Source of the DNA: Psychrobacter sp. Pi2-52
GTDB lineage: Bacteria > Pseudomonadota > Gammaproteobacteria > Pseudomonadales > Moraxellaceae
Assembly: GCF_904846705.1 (NCBI RefSeq)
Contig: NZ_CAJHBS010000003.1
Coordinates: 173,070-237,069, forward strand
Direction: 5' to 3'
DNA length: 64,000 bases
Shown here: piece after piece, positions 8,038-18,044 of the stretch
Numbering within the stretch: the first letter of the stretch is position 1
Layout: each line of letters opens with the position of its first letter
Translations under genes and position numbers: made by a program
Notes under the pieces: model-generated
What the model saw: only the letters and a program-made list of their open reading frames with translations
What the model was told of the DNA's origin: nothing
Database searches by the model: none

Positions 8038-9138
8038 ATGCCATCTTCTGTTATGCTCAAAAATCTATCCGATCCTATTCAACTGATTTATGCTGGTGGT
8101 ACCTTTGGTAGCTACGGCAGACCTTTAGCGCCATTATCAGCAGAAGTGTTTTTGCCTACTCTACAGAATCTTTTGTCTGCACAAGACAGTACGAATAACT
8201 TACCGACAGTCTCATGGTTAGAAAACACCCTGATCAAAGACAGCAGCCAACTTACTCCTAGCGACTTTACCCATTTCTATCAACTACTACTGAATGCTTA
8301 TACCAAAGGTGATAGAAGGTTTTTACTCATCACTGGCACGGATACGTTGAGTTACTTAGGCGCATTTTTAGCAGAAGCGTTTGCAGGTAGTGATATTTGT
8401 ATTGTTCTGACCGCAAGTATGCGTCCATTATTAGACAGTGAGATATTGCATTCCTATAACGTCGACGAACATAGCGATGCTTGGGGCAATCTAAACGACT
8501 CGTTAAAACTAGCCGCTGCTGGTGAATCAGGCGTGAAGGTTAGTTTTGGCGGGGAAGCATGGCCTGCTCAAACGGTACAAAAAATTCACAGCCATGATCT
8601 GATGGCATTTACTGGTCATTTTCGCGCCGCTTATCCAGCCAATAGCTATATAAAAAACCTACCTGACACGCGTAGGCAACATTGGCTTGATGATCAACAA
8701 GACTTGCTATCCAGTATTCAAACACGCGCTGAAAACGCGAGTGTTCATGCGCTGTATTGCCTACCTAACGATGTTTCAATAATAAACGACCAGCTACAAG
8801 CTTTATTGTCGCAGCCACCATGTGGCATTATTCTATTAGGGTTTGGCGCCGGTAACATCCCTTATTCAGCTGTACTAGTAGAGACACTGACCCTTGCACA
8901 TGAGCGTGGACATATGGTGATATCAGCCAGTCAATGCCCGTTTGGCGGCGTCAGCGATAGTTATGCGGCAGGTAGTTGGCAGTACGCGCATCATGTCATT
9001 GCTGGTGGACGTTTGACCATACCTGCTATTTATGCCCGGTTACTATGGTTGCTACTTCGCTATGATAGTCCTGCCAGACGCAGACAGCGTTGGTTGAATA
9101 ATGTCAATCAAACTGGTACTAGCATCAAAAAGCGATAA
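8038..9138 (+). CDS. Asparaginase-family amidohydrolase
   Basis: The 366-residue protein carries both threonine motifs of the L-asparaginase/glutaminase family. The N-terminal LIYAGGTFGSYG holds the nucleophilic Thr22, and LLITGTDTLSYLGAF holds the second Thr-Asp pair. The C-terminal segment ILLGFGAGNIPYS matches the family's conserved G-x-G-N block. It should hydrolyse L-asparagine, or a related amide, to aspartate and ammonia. No signal peptide is visible, which suggests a cytoplasmic type I enzyme. The motifs depart from the consensus (AGGT rather than TGGT, TGTDT rather than HGTDT), so substrate preference is open. No strong ribosome binding site precedes the ATG at 8038; Met6 is an alternative. 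truA follows directly. Confidence 0.8.
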   Translation: MPSSVMLKNLSDPIQLIYAGGTFGSYGRPLAPLSAEVFLPTLQNLLSAQDSTNNLPTVSWLENTLIKDSSQLTPSDFTHFYQLLLNAYTKGDRRFLLITGTDTLSYLGAFLAEAFAGSDICIVLTASMRPLLDSEILHSYNVDEHSDAWGNLNDSLKLAAAGESGVKVSFGGEAWPAQTVQKIHSHDLMAFTGHFRAAYPANSYIKNLPDTRRQHWLDDQQDLLSSIQTRAENASVHALYCLPNDVSIINDQLQALLSQPPCGIILLGFGAGNIPYSAVLVETLTLAHERGHMVISASQCPFGGVSDSYAAGSWQYAHHVIAGGRLTIPAIYARLLWLLLRYDSPARRRQRWLNNVNQTGTSIKKR

Positions 9139-9181
9139 GCGGCTTTTAATTAATCCCCATTTTATAAGTTTAGAAACCCTA

Positions 9182-10015
9182 ATGTCTGAGACTGAAATTA
9201 TCGAAACTGAACCAACCTACACTTTAGCGATTGCTATTGAGTTCTTAGGAACTCATTATCATGGCTGGCAACGGCAACGAGAGGTTTTGGGTGTACAAGA
9301 AGCCTTAGAGACAGCTATCGGCAAAGTTGCCAATGAGCCTGTAGAGGTCATCGCAGCTGGGCGTACTGATGCTAGCGTCCATGCAAGCAATATGATTGCC
9401 CATTTTACGACTCATGCGTATCGCCCAACTCATAACTGGTTACGCGGTGTAAATAGCCTACTTCCCGATGATATTGCTCTACGCTGGATACAACCCATGC
9501 CAGCTGACTTTCATGCGCGTTTTGGTGCTATTGCTCGTCGCTATCGTTATATTACGCTCAACCAAGCACAGCGCCCCGCCATACTAAATCATCAAGTAAC
9601 TCATATCTATGAGCCGCTTGATTTGAAAGCCATGCAGCAAGCAGCAGCTGATATCGTCGGTACACACGATTTTAGCAGTTATCGTGCTGCGGCCTGTCAA
9701 TCTAATCAGCCAGTGCGCACGATTAGCCATGCTAACCTTTTTGCTCATGGTCAATTTATCGTTTTTGATATACAAGCAGATGGGTTTTTACATCATATGG
9801 TTCGCAATTTGATGGGCACATTGTATGCCATTGGTAGACACGAGCTAGAGCCAGCAGATTTCTTAAATATTCTACATAAAAAAGATCGAACGATTGCACC
9901 GCCCACCGCTTCAGGTGATGGATTGTATTTTATCAATGCCTATTATCCTGAACGTTTTCAAAGCTTATTACCAGATGCACCATTAACGCCTGTCTGGTTA
10001 AATCTACCTGATTAA
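9182..10015 (+). CDS. truA: tRNA pseudouridine(38-40) synthase
   Basis: TruA isomerises uridines 38-40 in the anticodon stem-loop of many tRNAs. The conserved GRTDASVHA motif sets the catalytic Asp at residue 63. FLGTHYHGWQRQ, the RYRYI strand and the C-terminal GFLHHMVRNLMGTL segment are all typical. I start at the ATG at 9182 (277 residues, normal for TruA). The open frame reaches back to 9101 and overlaps the asparaginase gene, but that extension has no homologous character. The gap to the asparaginase stop is 43 bases, so the two are probably co-transcribed. No good Shine-Dalgarno is visible. Confidence 0.94.
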   Translation: MSETEIIETEPTYTLAIAIEFLGTHYHGWQRQREVLGVQEALETAIGKVANEPVEVIAAGRTDASVHASNMIAHFTTHAYRPTHNWLRGVNSLLPDDIALRWIQPMPADFHARFGAIARRYRYITLNQAQRPAILNHQVTHIYEPLDLKAMQQAAADIVGTHDFSSYRAAACQSNQPVRTISHANLFAHGQFIVFDIQADGFLHHMVRNLMGTLYAIGRHELEPADFLNILHKKDRTIAPPTASGDGLYFINAYYPERFQSLLPDAPLTPVWLNLPD

Positions 10016-10074
10016 ATCAATATCATTTGGCATACATATCACTTACATGCTGTCAAGTCAAAAGCAGGTTCGTA

Positions 10075-10103
10075 TTGCTTTAATCCGCTAACTTACGTAT
10101 AAT
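10075..10103 (+). promoter_or_regulatory. Promoter of infA
   Basis: TTGCTT (10075-10080) and TATAAT (10098-10103) are separated by 17 bases. This is a near-consensus sigma-70 promoter about 33 bases upstream of infA. Confidence 0.75.
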
Positions 10104-10136
10104 ATGGGCTTATTTTTTAATTGATTGATACAAATT

Positions 10137-10358
10137 ATGGCAAAAGACGATATTATTGAATTTGAAGGCGAAGTCATTGATACCCTTCCTAATACTTTGT
10201 TCAAAGTTCGTTTAGAAAACGGGCACGAAATCATCGCGCATATCTCTGGTAAGATGCGTAAGCATTATATTCGTATCTTGACAGGTGATAAGGTTAAAGT
10301 TGAAATGACACCTTATGACTTATCTAAAGGCCGTATTACCTACCGTGGTAAAAACTAA
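10137..10358 (+). CDS. infA: Translation initiation factor IF-1
   Basis: The 73-residue S1/OB-fold protein binds the ribosomal A site during initiation together with IF-2 and IF-3. The sequence [19 protein letters not shown], then [15 protein letters not shown] and the closing [10 protein letters not shown] are diagnostic. The open frame extends four codons upstream to a TTG, but the ATG at 10137 gives the canonical MAKDD start and the normal length. It is a single-gene transcript with a near-consensus promoter and the terminator at 10558-10587. Confidence 0.97.
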   Translation: MAKDDIIEFEGEVIDTLPNTLFKVRLENGHEIIAHISGKMRKHYIRILTGDKVKVEMTPYDLSKGRITYRGKN

Positions 10359-10557
10359 ATACTGACTGACCAATATGGTTATGAAAGTATTAGCATTGGT
10401 AAAATACAGTCAATAACTGAATAGCTACGTTATCGCTGATAGCTGATATGACGCTTGGGTAGTGAAACTGATAATAATAATGAAAATGCTAATCTGCTCA
10501 TTATTGCCTATCAATATTTTAGTTATTTAGTATTGACTGTTTCTAATTACCACAAAA

Positions 10558-10587
10558 AATACCGCTAGATTTTAGCGGTATTTTTTT
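10558..10587. terminator. Bidirectional terminator between infA and the L,D-transpeptidase gene
   Basis: AATACCGCTA and TAGCGGTATT form a 10-bp stem around GATTT, with A-rich sequence on the left and seven T on the right. It can serve infA on the plus strand and the convergent transpeptidase gene on the minus strand. Confidence 0.88.
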
Positions 10588-10618
10588 GTCCGTTTTTTAT
10601 GACTTAAAACTATCGCAT

Positions 10619-11740
10619 TTAACTAAATTCGACAGTTGCGCCGTTTTTTATAACTCCGAGCAAACTAAGCGCATCCCAATTGGTCAAACGCACACAACCT
10701 GCTGATGCCTGACGACTGATACGAGCAGGATCTGGCGATCCGTGAATGCCATAAGTTGGTTTGCTAAGTCCGATCCATACTGAGCCTACTGGATTGTTAG
10801 GACCTGGTGGAATGATAGACTTGCTACCGTCATTGGCCGTGTAAGTATAGTTGGGCTCGTGCACCTTTACCTTGACAGTATGCGTACCTGTTGGTGATGG
10901 TGTCGCTGTACTACCCACTGTCGTCGGATAGCTAGCAATCAAGTTATTGTTCTCATCATATGCGTAGAGTGTTTCAGTGGCTTTATCAGCGACAACGCGA
11001 TGCACAGGCTTGGTATTAGGATTACCAGGGTTATATACCGTGATAATTTCACCTGCAGTAAAACTGGTATCAGGATTAAGCGATTTTAAATATTTTTCAC
11101 TAATATGAAACTTCTCTGCCAACGCCTCAGTAAGACTTTCGTAGTACATTCCCTCAAGCTTGGATTTGGCAACAGAATCAGCAGGTATGGTTGTGGTTTT
11201 GACATTCACGTCTGCTTCAGTGAGCTGATAACTGACTAGTACTGGTTGAGTCGTGAGCTTCTCATTCTTGGTCAGCGCTTGCCACGTTTCAGCATTTAGC
11301 GTATCGGTTATATCTAAACCATTTGCTCTTTGAAACGCCTGCATGGCTTTGCGAGTATTCTTGCCCCAGTACCCATCAACAGGCCCTACTCCGTTATGAT
11401 GCCAGTTTAATAGAGCCTGCAGCTTTGTTCCTATATTACGATCAATATCTGCATCTGCCGTCCAAGTGACATTGTTTATCTTTTTTGCATTGTCAGATAG
11501 GTTCTCAGTTGTGTATTTAATCGTAGGCAATAGCTTATTCAATGAAGTCGCAGCTTTACTATCTCCTGTTAACTTTTGACTTACGCCATTAGTCACTGGA
11601 CTCACTTCAGCCGGAGACTTGATGCTATTACTTGCGTTCACACTATCCGTCGTTCCTGCTGCGATGCTTTGTCCCATGAGTAATAAGCTAGAGAGACTAA
11701 CCACTTTCAATGCCTTACTGATTTTTGTTAGTTGATACAT
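10619..11740 (-). CDS. L,D-transpeptidase (YkuD) with peptidoglycan-binding domain
   Basis: This 373-residue exported enzyme forms L,D cross-links in peptidoglycan or anchors proteins to it. A signal peptide ends near MGQSIAAG. A peptidoglycan-binding type 1 domain lies around residues 105-155 (VGPVDGYWGKNTRKAMQAF). A LysM-like segment follows (FHISEKYLKSLNPD, FTAGEIITVY). The C-terminal YkuD domain carries the active-site motif HGSPDPARISRQASAGCVRL, with the nucleophilic Cys in SAGCVRL and the conserved His in GIHGSP. The start ATG is preceded by GAGGAG. It is transcribed alone towards infA. Length and domain order fit the E. coli YcfS/ErfK class broadly, though the domain order differs. Confidence 0.9.
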   Translation of the reverse strand: MYQLTKISKALKVVSLSSLLLMGQSIAAGTTDSVNASNSIKSPAEVSPVTNGVSQKLTGDSKAATSLNKLLPTIKYTTENLSDNAKKINNVTWTADADIDRNIGTKLQALLNWHHNGVGPVDGYWGKNTRKAMQAFQRANGLDITDTLNAETWQALTKNEKLTTQPVLVSYQLTEADVNVKTTTIPADSVAKSKLEGMYYESLTEALAEKFHISEKYLKSLNPDTSFTAGEIITVYNPGNPNTKPVHRVVADKATETLYAYDENNNLIASYPTTVGSTATPSPTGTHTVKVKVHEPNYTYTANDGSKSIIPPGPNNPVGSVWIGLSKPTYGIHGSPDPARISRQASAGCVRLTNWDALSLLGVIKNGATVEFS

Positions 11741-12104
11741 ATAACACTCCTCATTTAAAGAATTCTATTATTATTTTCAATTTTCAAATACTACAGTTTT
11801 TTAGATTTTAGAACTTGCCTTTGGCATCTAGATTTTGGATATTTTACTTTTGCTAAAAGCGAAATATTTTAGCTCCTTTATAAGCTACTAATATTGTCAT
11901 ATTACCTTGTGAGCATATAACAGCTTTGTGTTAAAAGGAGCTTTGTTGTACAGCGTCTCTGTTAATAAGGCGCTTATAAATAAGCTTTGCTAACAGATAA
12001 ACGATAAAAAACCCATAAGCCATTTAGGAGCTTATGGGTATATAACACGCAAAATGAGACTGTAGAAAATGCTATATAGGAATAGCCTTTAAACGCAAAT
12101 TAAC
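11741..12104. other. Intergenic region between the transpeptidase and leuB
   Basis: It holds the leader and promoter of the transpeptidase gene (AT-rich, minus strand) and the leuB terminator at 12005-12039. Several scattered AAAGCT / AGCTTT words occur at about 11868-11992 but without regular spacing. No gene is supported. Confidence 0.45.
12005..12039 (-). terminator. Terminator of the leu cluster
   Basis: ACCCATAAG (12011-12019) pairs with CTTATGGGT (12031-12039). On the minus strand the stem is followed by six T, so it ends transcription coming from leuB. Confidence 0.85.
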
Positions 12105-13208
12105 TTATATCAGTTTGGCCAAGACCGCCTGACCCATTTCCTTACAGCCTACCTGCTTAAGTCCAGCTTCGCTGCTATCTAAAATATCTAGCGTACGTAG
12201 ACCATCATCAAGCACATCACTGACTGCTTGCTCAATTGCTTGTGCCGCTTCTTCTTGCTTAAAGGTATAACGCAGCATCATAGCAACAGATAAGATAGTC
12301 GCTAACGGGTTGGCTTTATCTTGTCCTGCGATGTCAGGCGCTGAACCATGACACGGCTCGTACATACCCTTACCTGACTCATCTAAACTCGCTGATGGCA
12401 ACATACCGATAGAGCCTGTCAACATCGCAGCTTCATCAGATAGGATATCGCCAAACATATTACCTGTCACCATAACATCGAACTGCTTAGGATCTTTAAT
12501 CAACTGCATGCAAGCGTTGTCAGCATACATATGTGATAACGCCACATCGCTATAGTCAGCCTGCTGCATCTCGATCATCGTCTGTTTCCACAGCTCGGTG
12601 ACTTCTAATACATTGGCTTTATCAACTGAACATACCTTAGCTGCTGTACCTGCTGCTTGCGCACGCGTTTTTGCCAATTCAAAGGCAACTTTACCAATAC
12701 GCTGAATCTCACTTGTGCTATACACCATCGTGTTATAGCCCTGCTGCTCACCGTTTTCTAGTGTACGAATACCACGAGGCTCGCCAAAATAGATACCGCC
12801 TGTCAGCTCACGAACGATCAATAGATCTAAGCCTGAGATAATTTCAGGTTTAATACTTGAGGCATTAGCCAACTGTGGATAGAGCTTGGCTACGCGTAGA
12901 TTAGCAAATAAACCAAGCTCACCGCGTATCTTAAGTAGACCGCGCTCAGGGCGTTTACTACGCTCGATCGCATCCCATTTAGGACCACCAACTGCACCTA
13001 GCAATACGGCATCTGCGGCGCGAGCACGAGCCAATGTCTCATCTGGTAAAGGTTCACCAGTTGCATCAATAGCTACACCGCCAATCAATCCAGACTCAAG
13101 CGTTAAATCAAGTGAAAACTTATCATTGACAGCCTTAAGCACGTCAATGGCTTGGGTCATGATTTCAGGGCCAATACCATCACCCGCTAATGTTAAAATC
13201 GTTGCCAT
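12105..13208 (-). CDS. leuB: 3-isopropylmalate dehydrogenase
   Basis: LeuB oxidises and decarboxylates 3-isopropylmalate to 2-oxoisocaproate with NAD+, the third dedicated step of leucine synthesis. The protein has 367 residues, normal for the family. Motifs include [11 protein letters not shown] at the N-terminus, AVGGPKWD, the [14 protein letters not shown] block with the substrate-binding tyrosine, [13 protein letters not shown], and the C-terminal [11 protein letters not shown] plus [12 protein letters not shown] dinucleotide-binding region. AAGGATC precedes the ATG. It is the last gene of the minus-strand cluster leuC-leuD-lipoprotein-leuB and ends at the terminator near 12039. Confidence 0.97.
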   Translation of the reverse strand: MATILTLAGDGIGPEIMTQAIDVLKAVNDKFSLDLTLESGLIGGVAIDATGEPLPDETLARARAADAVLLGAVGGPKWDAIERSKRPERGLLKIRGELGLFANLRVAKLYPQLANASSIKPEIISGLDLLIVRELTGGIYFGEPRGIRTLENGEQQGYNTMVYSTSEIQRIGKVAFELAKTRAQAAGTAAKVCSVDKANVLEVTELWKQTMIEMQQADYSDVALSHMYADNACMQLIKDPKQFDVMVTGNMFGDILSDEAAMLTGSIGMLPSASLDESGKGMYEPCHGSAPDIAGQDKANPLATILSVAMMLRYTFKQEEAAQAIEQAVSDVLDDGLRTLDILDSSEAGLKQVGCKEMGQAVLAKLI

Positions 13209-13271
13209 ACTGATCCTTTTGGAAATATTTTTATTGGTTGATTATATTTTCGAGCTTTTTATACTCATATT

Positions 13272-13991
13272 TTATACTGCCATTTTTTTGGCGTTAGGTG
13301 CTGATGTTACTGCTTTGGCCATACCAGTCTCTACAAACTCGCCTTGATGTTCAGCGTCTAGTTGCTTACAGAATCGGCGCTGTACTTGAGTGCCTTGCAA
13401 TAGCTCAATACATAAGGGCTCAGGTGATGCTGTGTCTAATAGACTGCCTGATTTTTCGCTGTTCTTCTTTTGATAAGCACGTAACTGATAGGTACCTGCT
13501 TCAGTAAAGTCATGAATCATCGCAAAACGCTCAACATAGCCCATGTTATTTTCTGGATAAAAATTCACATGGACCTCGTGTTTGGCAGGCATGACCCGTG
13601 CATAGTAGTTGGTCAATCCTAGCATACTCGAAGGCGCTAACGGCACAACTTTTATGGCATTTTTATTGACGAGTGGTGTCATATCCATATTCATTGATGT
13701 TTTCGCTATACCTTCTTGACGTGGTAAGGTTGTCATAATCTGAGGATTGATTGGCTCGTGACTGTTGGGCGCAATAATGAGCGTTTTATCTATCTGCACA
13801 ATTTCGCAATGATATGTACCCACACATGCAATATTTACTTCACCAGCGATAGGTTTAATTTTACCTACCCATGCCTCGGCACTCTCTGCTTCATTTATTT
13901 TTTGATAGCCCGTCAATAGCTGACAGCCTGACAATAATAAGCTTGCAGCAACAATTGTACTTGTCCATAGAGCATAACGTTTTGTATTCAT
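13272..13991 (-). CDS. Lipoprotein of unknown function inside the leu cluster
   Basis: The 239-residue protein has a classical lipoprotein signal (LLLSGC, lipidated Cys at residue 23), so it should be anchored in the envelope, probably the outer membrane. The mature part has pairs of cysteines (IACVGTYHCEI, and LCIEL with RRFCKQL) that could form disulfides. I recognise no domain. Its place between leuD and leuB, on the same strand with gaps of 136 and 63 bases, means it is probably transcribed with leucine genes, but nothing in the sequence links it to leucine synthesis. Base composition is like its neighbours. Proteins of this kind recur in Psychrobacter and Acinetobacter as I recall; I cannot give a role. 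Confidence 0.8.
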   Translation of the reverse strand: MNTKRYALWTSTIVAASLLLSGCQLLTGYQKINEAESAEAWVGKIKPIAGEVNIACVGTYHCEIVQIDKTLIIAPNSHEPINPQIMTTLPRQEGIAKTSMNMDMTPLVNKNAIKVVPLAPSSMLGLTNYYARVMPAKHEVHVNFYPENNMGYVERFAMIHDFTEAGTYQLRAYQKKNSEKSGSLLDTASPEPLCIELLQGTQVQRRFCKQLDAEHQGEFVETGMAKAVTSAPNAKKMAV

Positions 13992-14127
13992 AATGGCGGC
14001 TACTATTCAAGAGAGATAATAAAATGTAGTGAAAAACTATTCTTCATTTTAGACAGTTCACCGCCATAACTCAACGCTGCGTTGCGACTACTCATATTTT
14101 ATTAGCAGTAGATTATAGAATGACCTT

Positions 14128-14778
14128 CTACGCTCGTACGTCGTTAAATATCCACGGTGTTTTTTGCATCATTTGTTGCTCATAATCTTTGATAGCATCA
14201 CTTTGCTGCAAGGTTAGACCAATATCATCCAGTCCGTTTAATAGGCAATGTTTGCGAAAAGCATCTACTTCAAAGGCATACTCTTCACCTGTTGGTGTGA
14301 TAACGACCTGACGTTCAAGATCCGCGGTCAACTCATAGCCTTCGTTTTCAAAAGTCGCCTTCATTAACGTATCTACAATCGCTTCATCCAACACAATCGG
14401 CAACATGCCATTTTTGAAACAGTTATTGTAAAATATATCTGCAAAACTAGGCGCAATTACCGTACGGAAACCATACTCTGATAACGCCCAAGGCGCATGC
14501 TCACGACTAGAGCCACAACCAAAGTTTCTACGTGCTAGTAAGATAGTAGCACCTTGATAACGCGGTTTATTCAATACAAAGTCTGGATTGATAACTCGTG
14601 TGCTGTTGTCTTGACCAGGATAGCCTTCATCAAGATAGCGCCAATCGTCAAATAGATTCACGCCAAAACCTGTACGTTTAATAGACTTTAAAAACTGTTT
14701 TGCGATAATTTGGTCGGTATCGACGTTTGCGCGATCTAACGGGCAAACGATACCTGTTTGGGTGTTATAAGCTTGCAT
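14128..14778 (-). CDS. leuD: 3-isopropylmalate dehydratase small subunit
   Basis: LeuD is the swivel subunit that, with LeuC, converts 2-isopropylmalate to 3-isopropylmalate. Motifs are [28 protein letters not shown], the [20 protein letters not shown] substrate-binding loop and FKNGMLPI. I start at the ATG at 14778, with AGGAAA upstream, giving 216 residues, the usual length. The five extra codons back to a TTG are unlikely. The gap of 142 bases to leuC is longer than usual for tightly coupled subunits, but nothing else is encoded there. Confidence 0.96.
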   Translation of the reverse strand: MQAYNTQTGIVCPLDRANVDTDQIIAKQFLKSIKRTGFGVNLFDDWRYLDEGYPGQDNSTRVINPDFVLNKPRYQGATILLARRNFGCGSSREHAPWALSEYGFRTVIAPSFADIFYNNCFKNGMLPIVLDEAIVDTLMKATFENEGYELTADLERQVVITPTGEEYAFEVDAFRKHCLLNGLDDIGLTLQQSDAIKDYEQQMMQKTPWIFNDVRA

Positions 14779-14920
14779 AAAATTTCCTATCAATTATATT
14801 TTTGCTGGCTGATGATCTTGATAAGCGTATTAAATAGTAAATAAGTTTTTACCATCTTTGACAGCATGCTCATATATTTATCGTTAATACAAGCATGATA
14901 TCAGCTACTTATTATCAGTC

Positions 14921-16339
14921 TTAAAACGTACGAACGTCTACAAAATGACCTGCCAACGCGGCGGCAGCTGCCATTGCTGGGCTTACCAAATGCGTACGAC
15001 CACCATTGCCCTGACGACCCTCGAAATTACGATTAGACGTTGAAGCACAATGCTCTTGCGGCTCAAGTTTGTCTGCATTCATCGCAAGACACATTGAGCA
15101 GCCCGGCTCACGCCATTCAAAACCAGCTTCAGTAAACAACGTATCCAAGCCTTCAGCCTCTGCTTGCAGTTTCACTTGTCCAGAACCTGCAACAACGATC
15201 GCTTCTTTTACGTTATCAGCAACTTTGCGACCTTTGATTACCGCTGCCGCATCACGTAAATCTTCGATACGTGAATTGGTACATGAACCGATAAATATAC
15301 GGTCAAGTTGGATATCCGTAATTTTCTGACCAGCTTCTAGCCCCATATAAGTATAAGCACGTAACCAGCCTTCTTCTTGAGCTTCATCAATGGCTTGATC
15401 TGGTGTCGGTACAGATTGCGTGATATCTACAACCATCTCAGGCGATGTACCCCAAGATACTTGCGGTGCGATCTGACTACCATCGATTTCTACCACAGTA
15501 TCAAATACCGCGTCATCGTCTGAATATAATGTACGCCAATAGGCTTCCGCTTGTTCCCATTGTGCTTCGCTTGGCGCATATGGACGACCTTTGACATAAT
15601 CAATTGTCGTGTCATCGACCGCAACCATACCAACACGTGCACCTGCTTCAATCGCCATGTTACAGACGGTCATACGGCCTTCCATACTCATGTCTTCGAA
15701 CACTTGACCTGCAAATTCAATCGCGTGTCCTGTTCCACCTGCTGTACCAATCTTCGCAATAATAGCTAACACCACATCTTTTGAAGTGACGCCAGCACCA
15801 AGTTGACCAGTGACGCGAATCTGCATATTTTTTGATTTCTTTTGGATCAAACACTGCGTTGCCAGTACATGCTCAACTTCAGAAGTTCCGATACCATGAG
15901 CCAAGCAACCAAGTGCTCCGTGGGTCGCTGTATGCGAGTCGCCACAAACAACCGTCATACCTGGCAAGACCAAACCTTGCTCAGGACCGACCACGTGCAA
16001 AATACCTTGACGCGCATCATTGATAGTAAATTCAGCAATATCAAACTTAGTGCAATTATCGTCCAACGTGACAACCTGCAAGCGTGACACCTTGTCTTTA
16101 ATCCCAGGCACTCCTTCTAGGCGCTCTTTAGTGACGGTCGGCACATTGTGATCTGGACTGGCAATGTTGGCCGATAGACGCCATGGCGCTCTGTTTGCCA
16201 ACTCCAATCCTTCAAATGCTTGTGGACTCGTCACTTCATGCAACAGGTGGCGGTCGATATAAATCAGGCTCGAACCATCGTCGCGCTTAGTGACTTCGTG
16301 AGCATTCCAAAGTTTGTCATATAACGTTTGACCAGCCAT
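14921..16339 (-). CDS. leuC: 3-isopropylmalate dehydratase large subunit
   Basis: LeuC is the aconitase-type catalytic subunit carrying a [4Fe-4S] cluster. The 472-residue chain shows [49 protein letters not shown] and the cluster-binding region [15 protein letters not shown], so the three cluster cysteines are present. It ends with HFVDVRTF as expected. It is the first gene of the leucine cluster. The 375-base region upstream is shared with a divergent LysR gene, which makes that regulator a reasonable candidate for controlling it. Confidence 0.97.
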   Translation of the reverse strand: MAGQTLYDKLWNAHEVTKRDDGSSLIYIDRHLLHEVTSPQAFEGLELANRAPWRLSANIASPDHNVPTVTKERLEGVPGIKDKVSRLQVVTLDDNCTKFDIAEFTINDARQGILHVVGPEQGLVLPGMTVVCGDSHTATHGALGCLAHGIGTSEVEHVLATQCLIQKKSKNMQIRVTGQLGAGVTSKDVVLAIIAKIGTAGGTGHAIEFAGQVFEDMSMEGRMTVCNMAIEAGARVGMVAVDDTTIDYVKGRPYAPSEAQWEQAEAYWRTLYSDDDAVFDTVVEIDGSQIAPQVSWGTSPEMVVDITQSVPTPDQAIDEAQEEGWLRAYTYMGLEAGQKITDIQLDRIFIGSCTNSRIEDLRDAAAVIKGRKVADNVKEAIVVAGSGQVKLQAEAEGLDTLFTEAGFEWREPGCSMCLAMNADKLEPQEHCASTSNRNFEGRQGNGGRTHLVSPAMAAAAALAGHFVDVRTF

Positions 16340-16714
16340 GTTGCTATCCTTTATAGGTTACTAATTACTTAATTTTTTACTTACTTGCAAATTGCCAAGC
16401 TAAGACTCTATGTAAATGCTATGTCTATCTATAATGTTTAATAATTACGGTCGTATCTAAAATTTAAATACTATTTCTTTATGAGACCCAACATATGACT
16501 AAAATTAACGCTTAAAATACGTTTTAAATGGCAAATAGCCAATTTTTTAGAATAAATATGTCACAATACGCCTCGATGTCTTGTGATTATAGCAGGCAAA
16601 TCCTATAATAATAATTGATGATTTTTAACCAGACGCAAACTTTTATTTCTAATACGTTGTGATTGGGTCAGCCAACTTTTATTTATAGCTCGTAAAGTAG
16701 CTAAGGACATTCGT
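16340..16714. promoter_or_regulatory. Divergent leuC / lysR control region
   Basis: For the LysR gene, TTGTGA (16581-16586) and TATAAT (16604-16609) are spaced 17 bases apart. For leuC, a minus-strand TATAAT is read at 16586-16591, overlapping the first promoter, which would give a leader of about 235 bases. I found no leader peptide with a run of leucine codons and no clear terminator hairpin in that leader. Confidence 0.55.
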
Positions 16715-17587
16715 TTGAACACCACAAACTTGACGACATTCGTTACCGTTATGCACACTGGCAGTATCTCAGGCGCCGCAGAAAAGCTGTTTATCACGCA
16801 GCCTGCTGTCAGTAAACGTATCAAAAACTTAGAAGACGAGTTTAACATTACCTTGTTTGATACGGTAGGACGTGGAATTGTACCTACTCAAGCTGCCAGT
16901 GAAATGCTACCTCATGCCAAGCGTTGGCTGGAAGACTATGAGAACTTTAAAATCAACTTGCAGCATTCTCAGCATATCGTTTCTGGCAAATTAGTCATTG
17001 GTACTAGCCATCATATTGGCCTACATCATTTAGCACCTGTCCTTAAACACTTTATTCAAGCTTATCCAGCTGTTCAGTTAGAAGTACACTTCGTAGATTC
17101 TGAAAAAGCTCATAAAGCAGTACTAGATGGTGATTTGTCTTTAGCCTTTGTTACGCTTCCACCTGTCTACGATAAGCGGCTAACCTATCACACGCTCTGG
17201 TCAGACCCTCTTTATTTTATGACGGGTACGCTATCACCTTTGGCTACTAAATCTAATGTGACGTTGGAGCAGTTAGCGCGCTATCCTGCCATTTTGCCTT
17301 CTGCCAATACCTTTACCAGTCAGATTACCTTGGCTGAGTTTGCCAAGCACAATCTGAAGCCTTATGCCACGATGAGCACCAACCCTCTTGAGTCTATCCG
17401 TATGCTGGTATCTGTTGGTCTTGGTTGGTCAGTACTACCACAAACGATGGTCAGTCAAGACTTGGAACGTATCGATATGGCTGACAATATTGAATTACAA
17501 CGCTATTTAGGTGTGGTCATCAATCCAAAATTAACTCAATCTAGCAGCGTGACCGCCCTACTAGACTTACTTGCGCCTATTGAATAA
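16715..17587 (+). CDS. LysR-family transcriptional regulator
   Basis: The 290-residue protein has the N-terminal winged helix-turn-helix (FVTVMHTGSISGAAEKLF, then TQPAVSKRIKNLEDEFNITLF) and a C-terminal periplasmic-binding-like effector domain. The start is a TTG at 16715 with AAGGA seven bases upstream; no ATG fits. It is divergent from leuC and the two promoters overlap, the classic arrangement for a LysR protein regulating its neighbour. I therefore infer a role in leucine-pathway control, possibly with a pathway intermediate as effector, but the sequence alone cannot establish the effector. Family is certain, target inferred. Confidence 0.9.
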   Translation: MNTTNLTTFVTVMHTGSISGAAEKLFITQPAVSKRIKNLEDEFNITLFDTVGRGIVPTQAASEMLPHAKRWLEDYENFKINLQHSQHIVSGKLVIGTSHHIGLHHLAPVLKHFIQAYPAVQLEVHFVDSEKAHKAVLDGDLSLAFVTLPPVYDKRLTYHTLWSDPLYFMTGTLSPLATKSNVTLEQLARYPAILPSANTFTSQITLAEFAKHNLKPYATMSTNPLESIRMLVSVGLGWSVLPQTMVSQDLERIDMADNIELQRYLGVVINPKLTQSSSVTALLDLLAPIE

Positions 17588-18044
17588 AAAGAGCTCGCTA
17601 TAACAGTCTAACTATTAAGCTATTCGCATTTGTGACTCTCATGCGTTATAATACGCTTGACGTTGTTTTTATAACAAAAATTTACCACAAGGACACTGAT
17701 AGTCATATATTGAATACTTCTAGTAAGATATGATGGTTAACAGTAGGTTTAATGGTTTAGATTGATGATGTAGGTTGCTAATACTCATATACAAATAGCA
17801 GATGCGAGCAATAACAATAGATAAGTGGAATGCGAAATTCCCATTGTTCTCTATCTCTATATGAGTGCTAGCCATAGAACGACATCAATCATATATAACT
17901 ACAGAAGATACTGAAAAAAGCCATTATGTCTCAATTAATGGCTTTTTTTGTCTTTAAATATTGTTTTGGACATCGCCTTGTAGGACCGAACTTTTATAGT
18001 TAAAAAATAATTACAGCCAACGATGTTGGTTAAGGACAATTTAT
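17588..18044. other. Intergenic region, possible untranslated transcript
   Basis: No open frame here looks real. A TATAAT lies at 17647-17652, without a convincing -35 box, and a strong terminator lies at 17914-17949, some 265 bases downstream. That leaves room for a small RNA, or for a very long 3' tail on the LysR transcript. The putP leader occupies the end of the region. Confidence 0.35.
17914..17949. terminator. Intrinsic terminator upstream of putP
   Basis: AAAAAAGCCATTA (17914-17926) pairs with TAATGGCTTTTTTT. It is about 330 bases downstream of the LysR stop codon and 95 bases upstream of putP. Confidence 0.85.
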
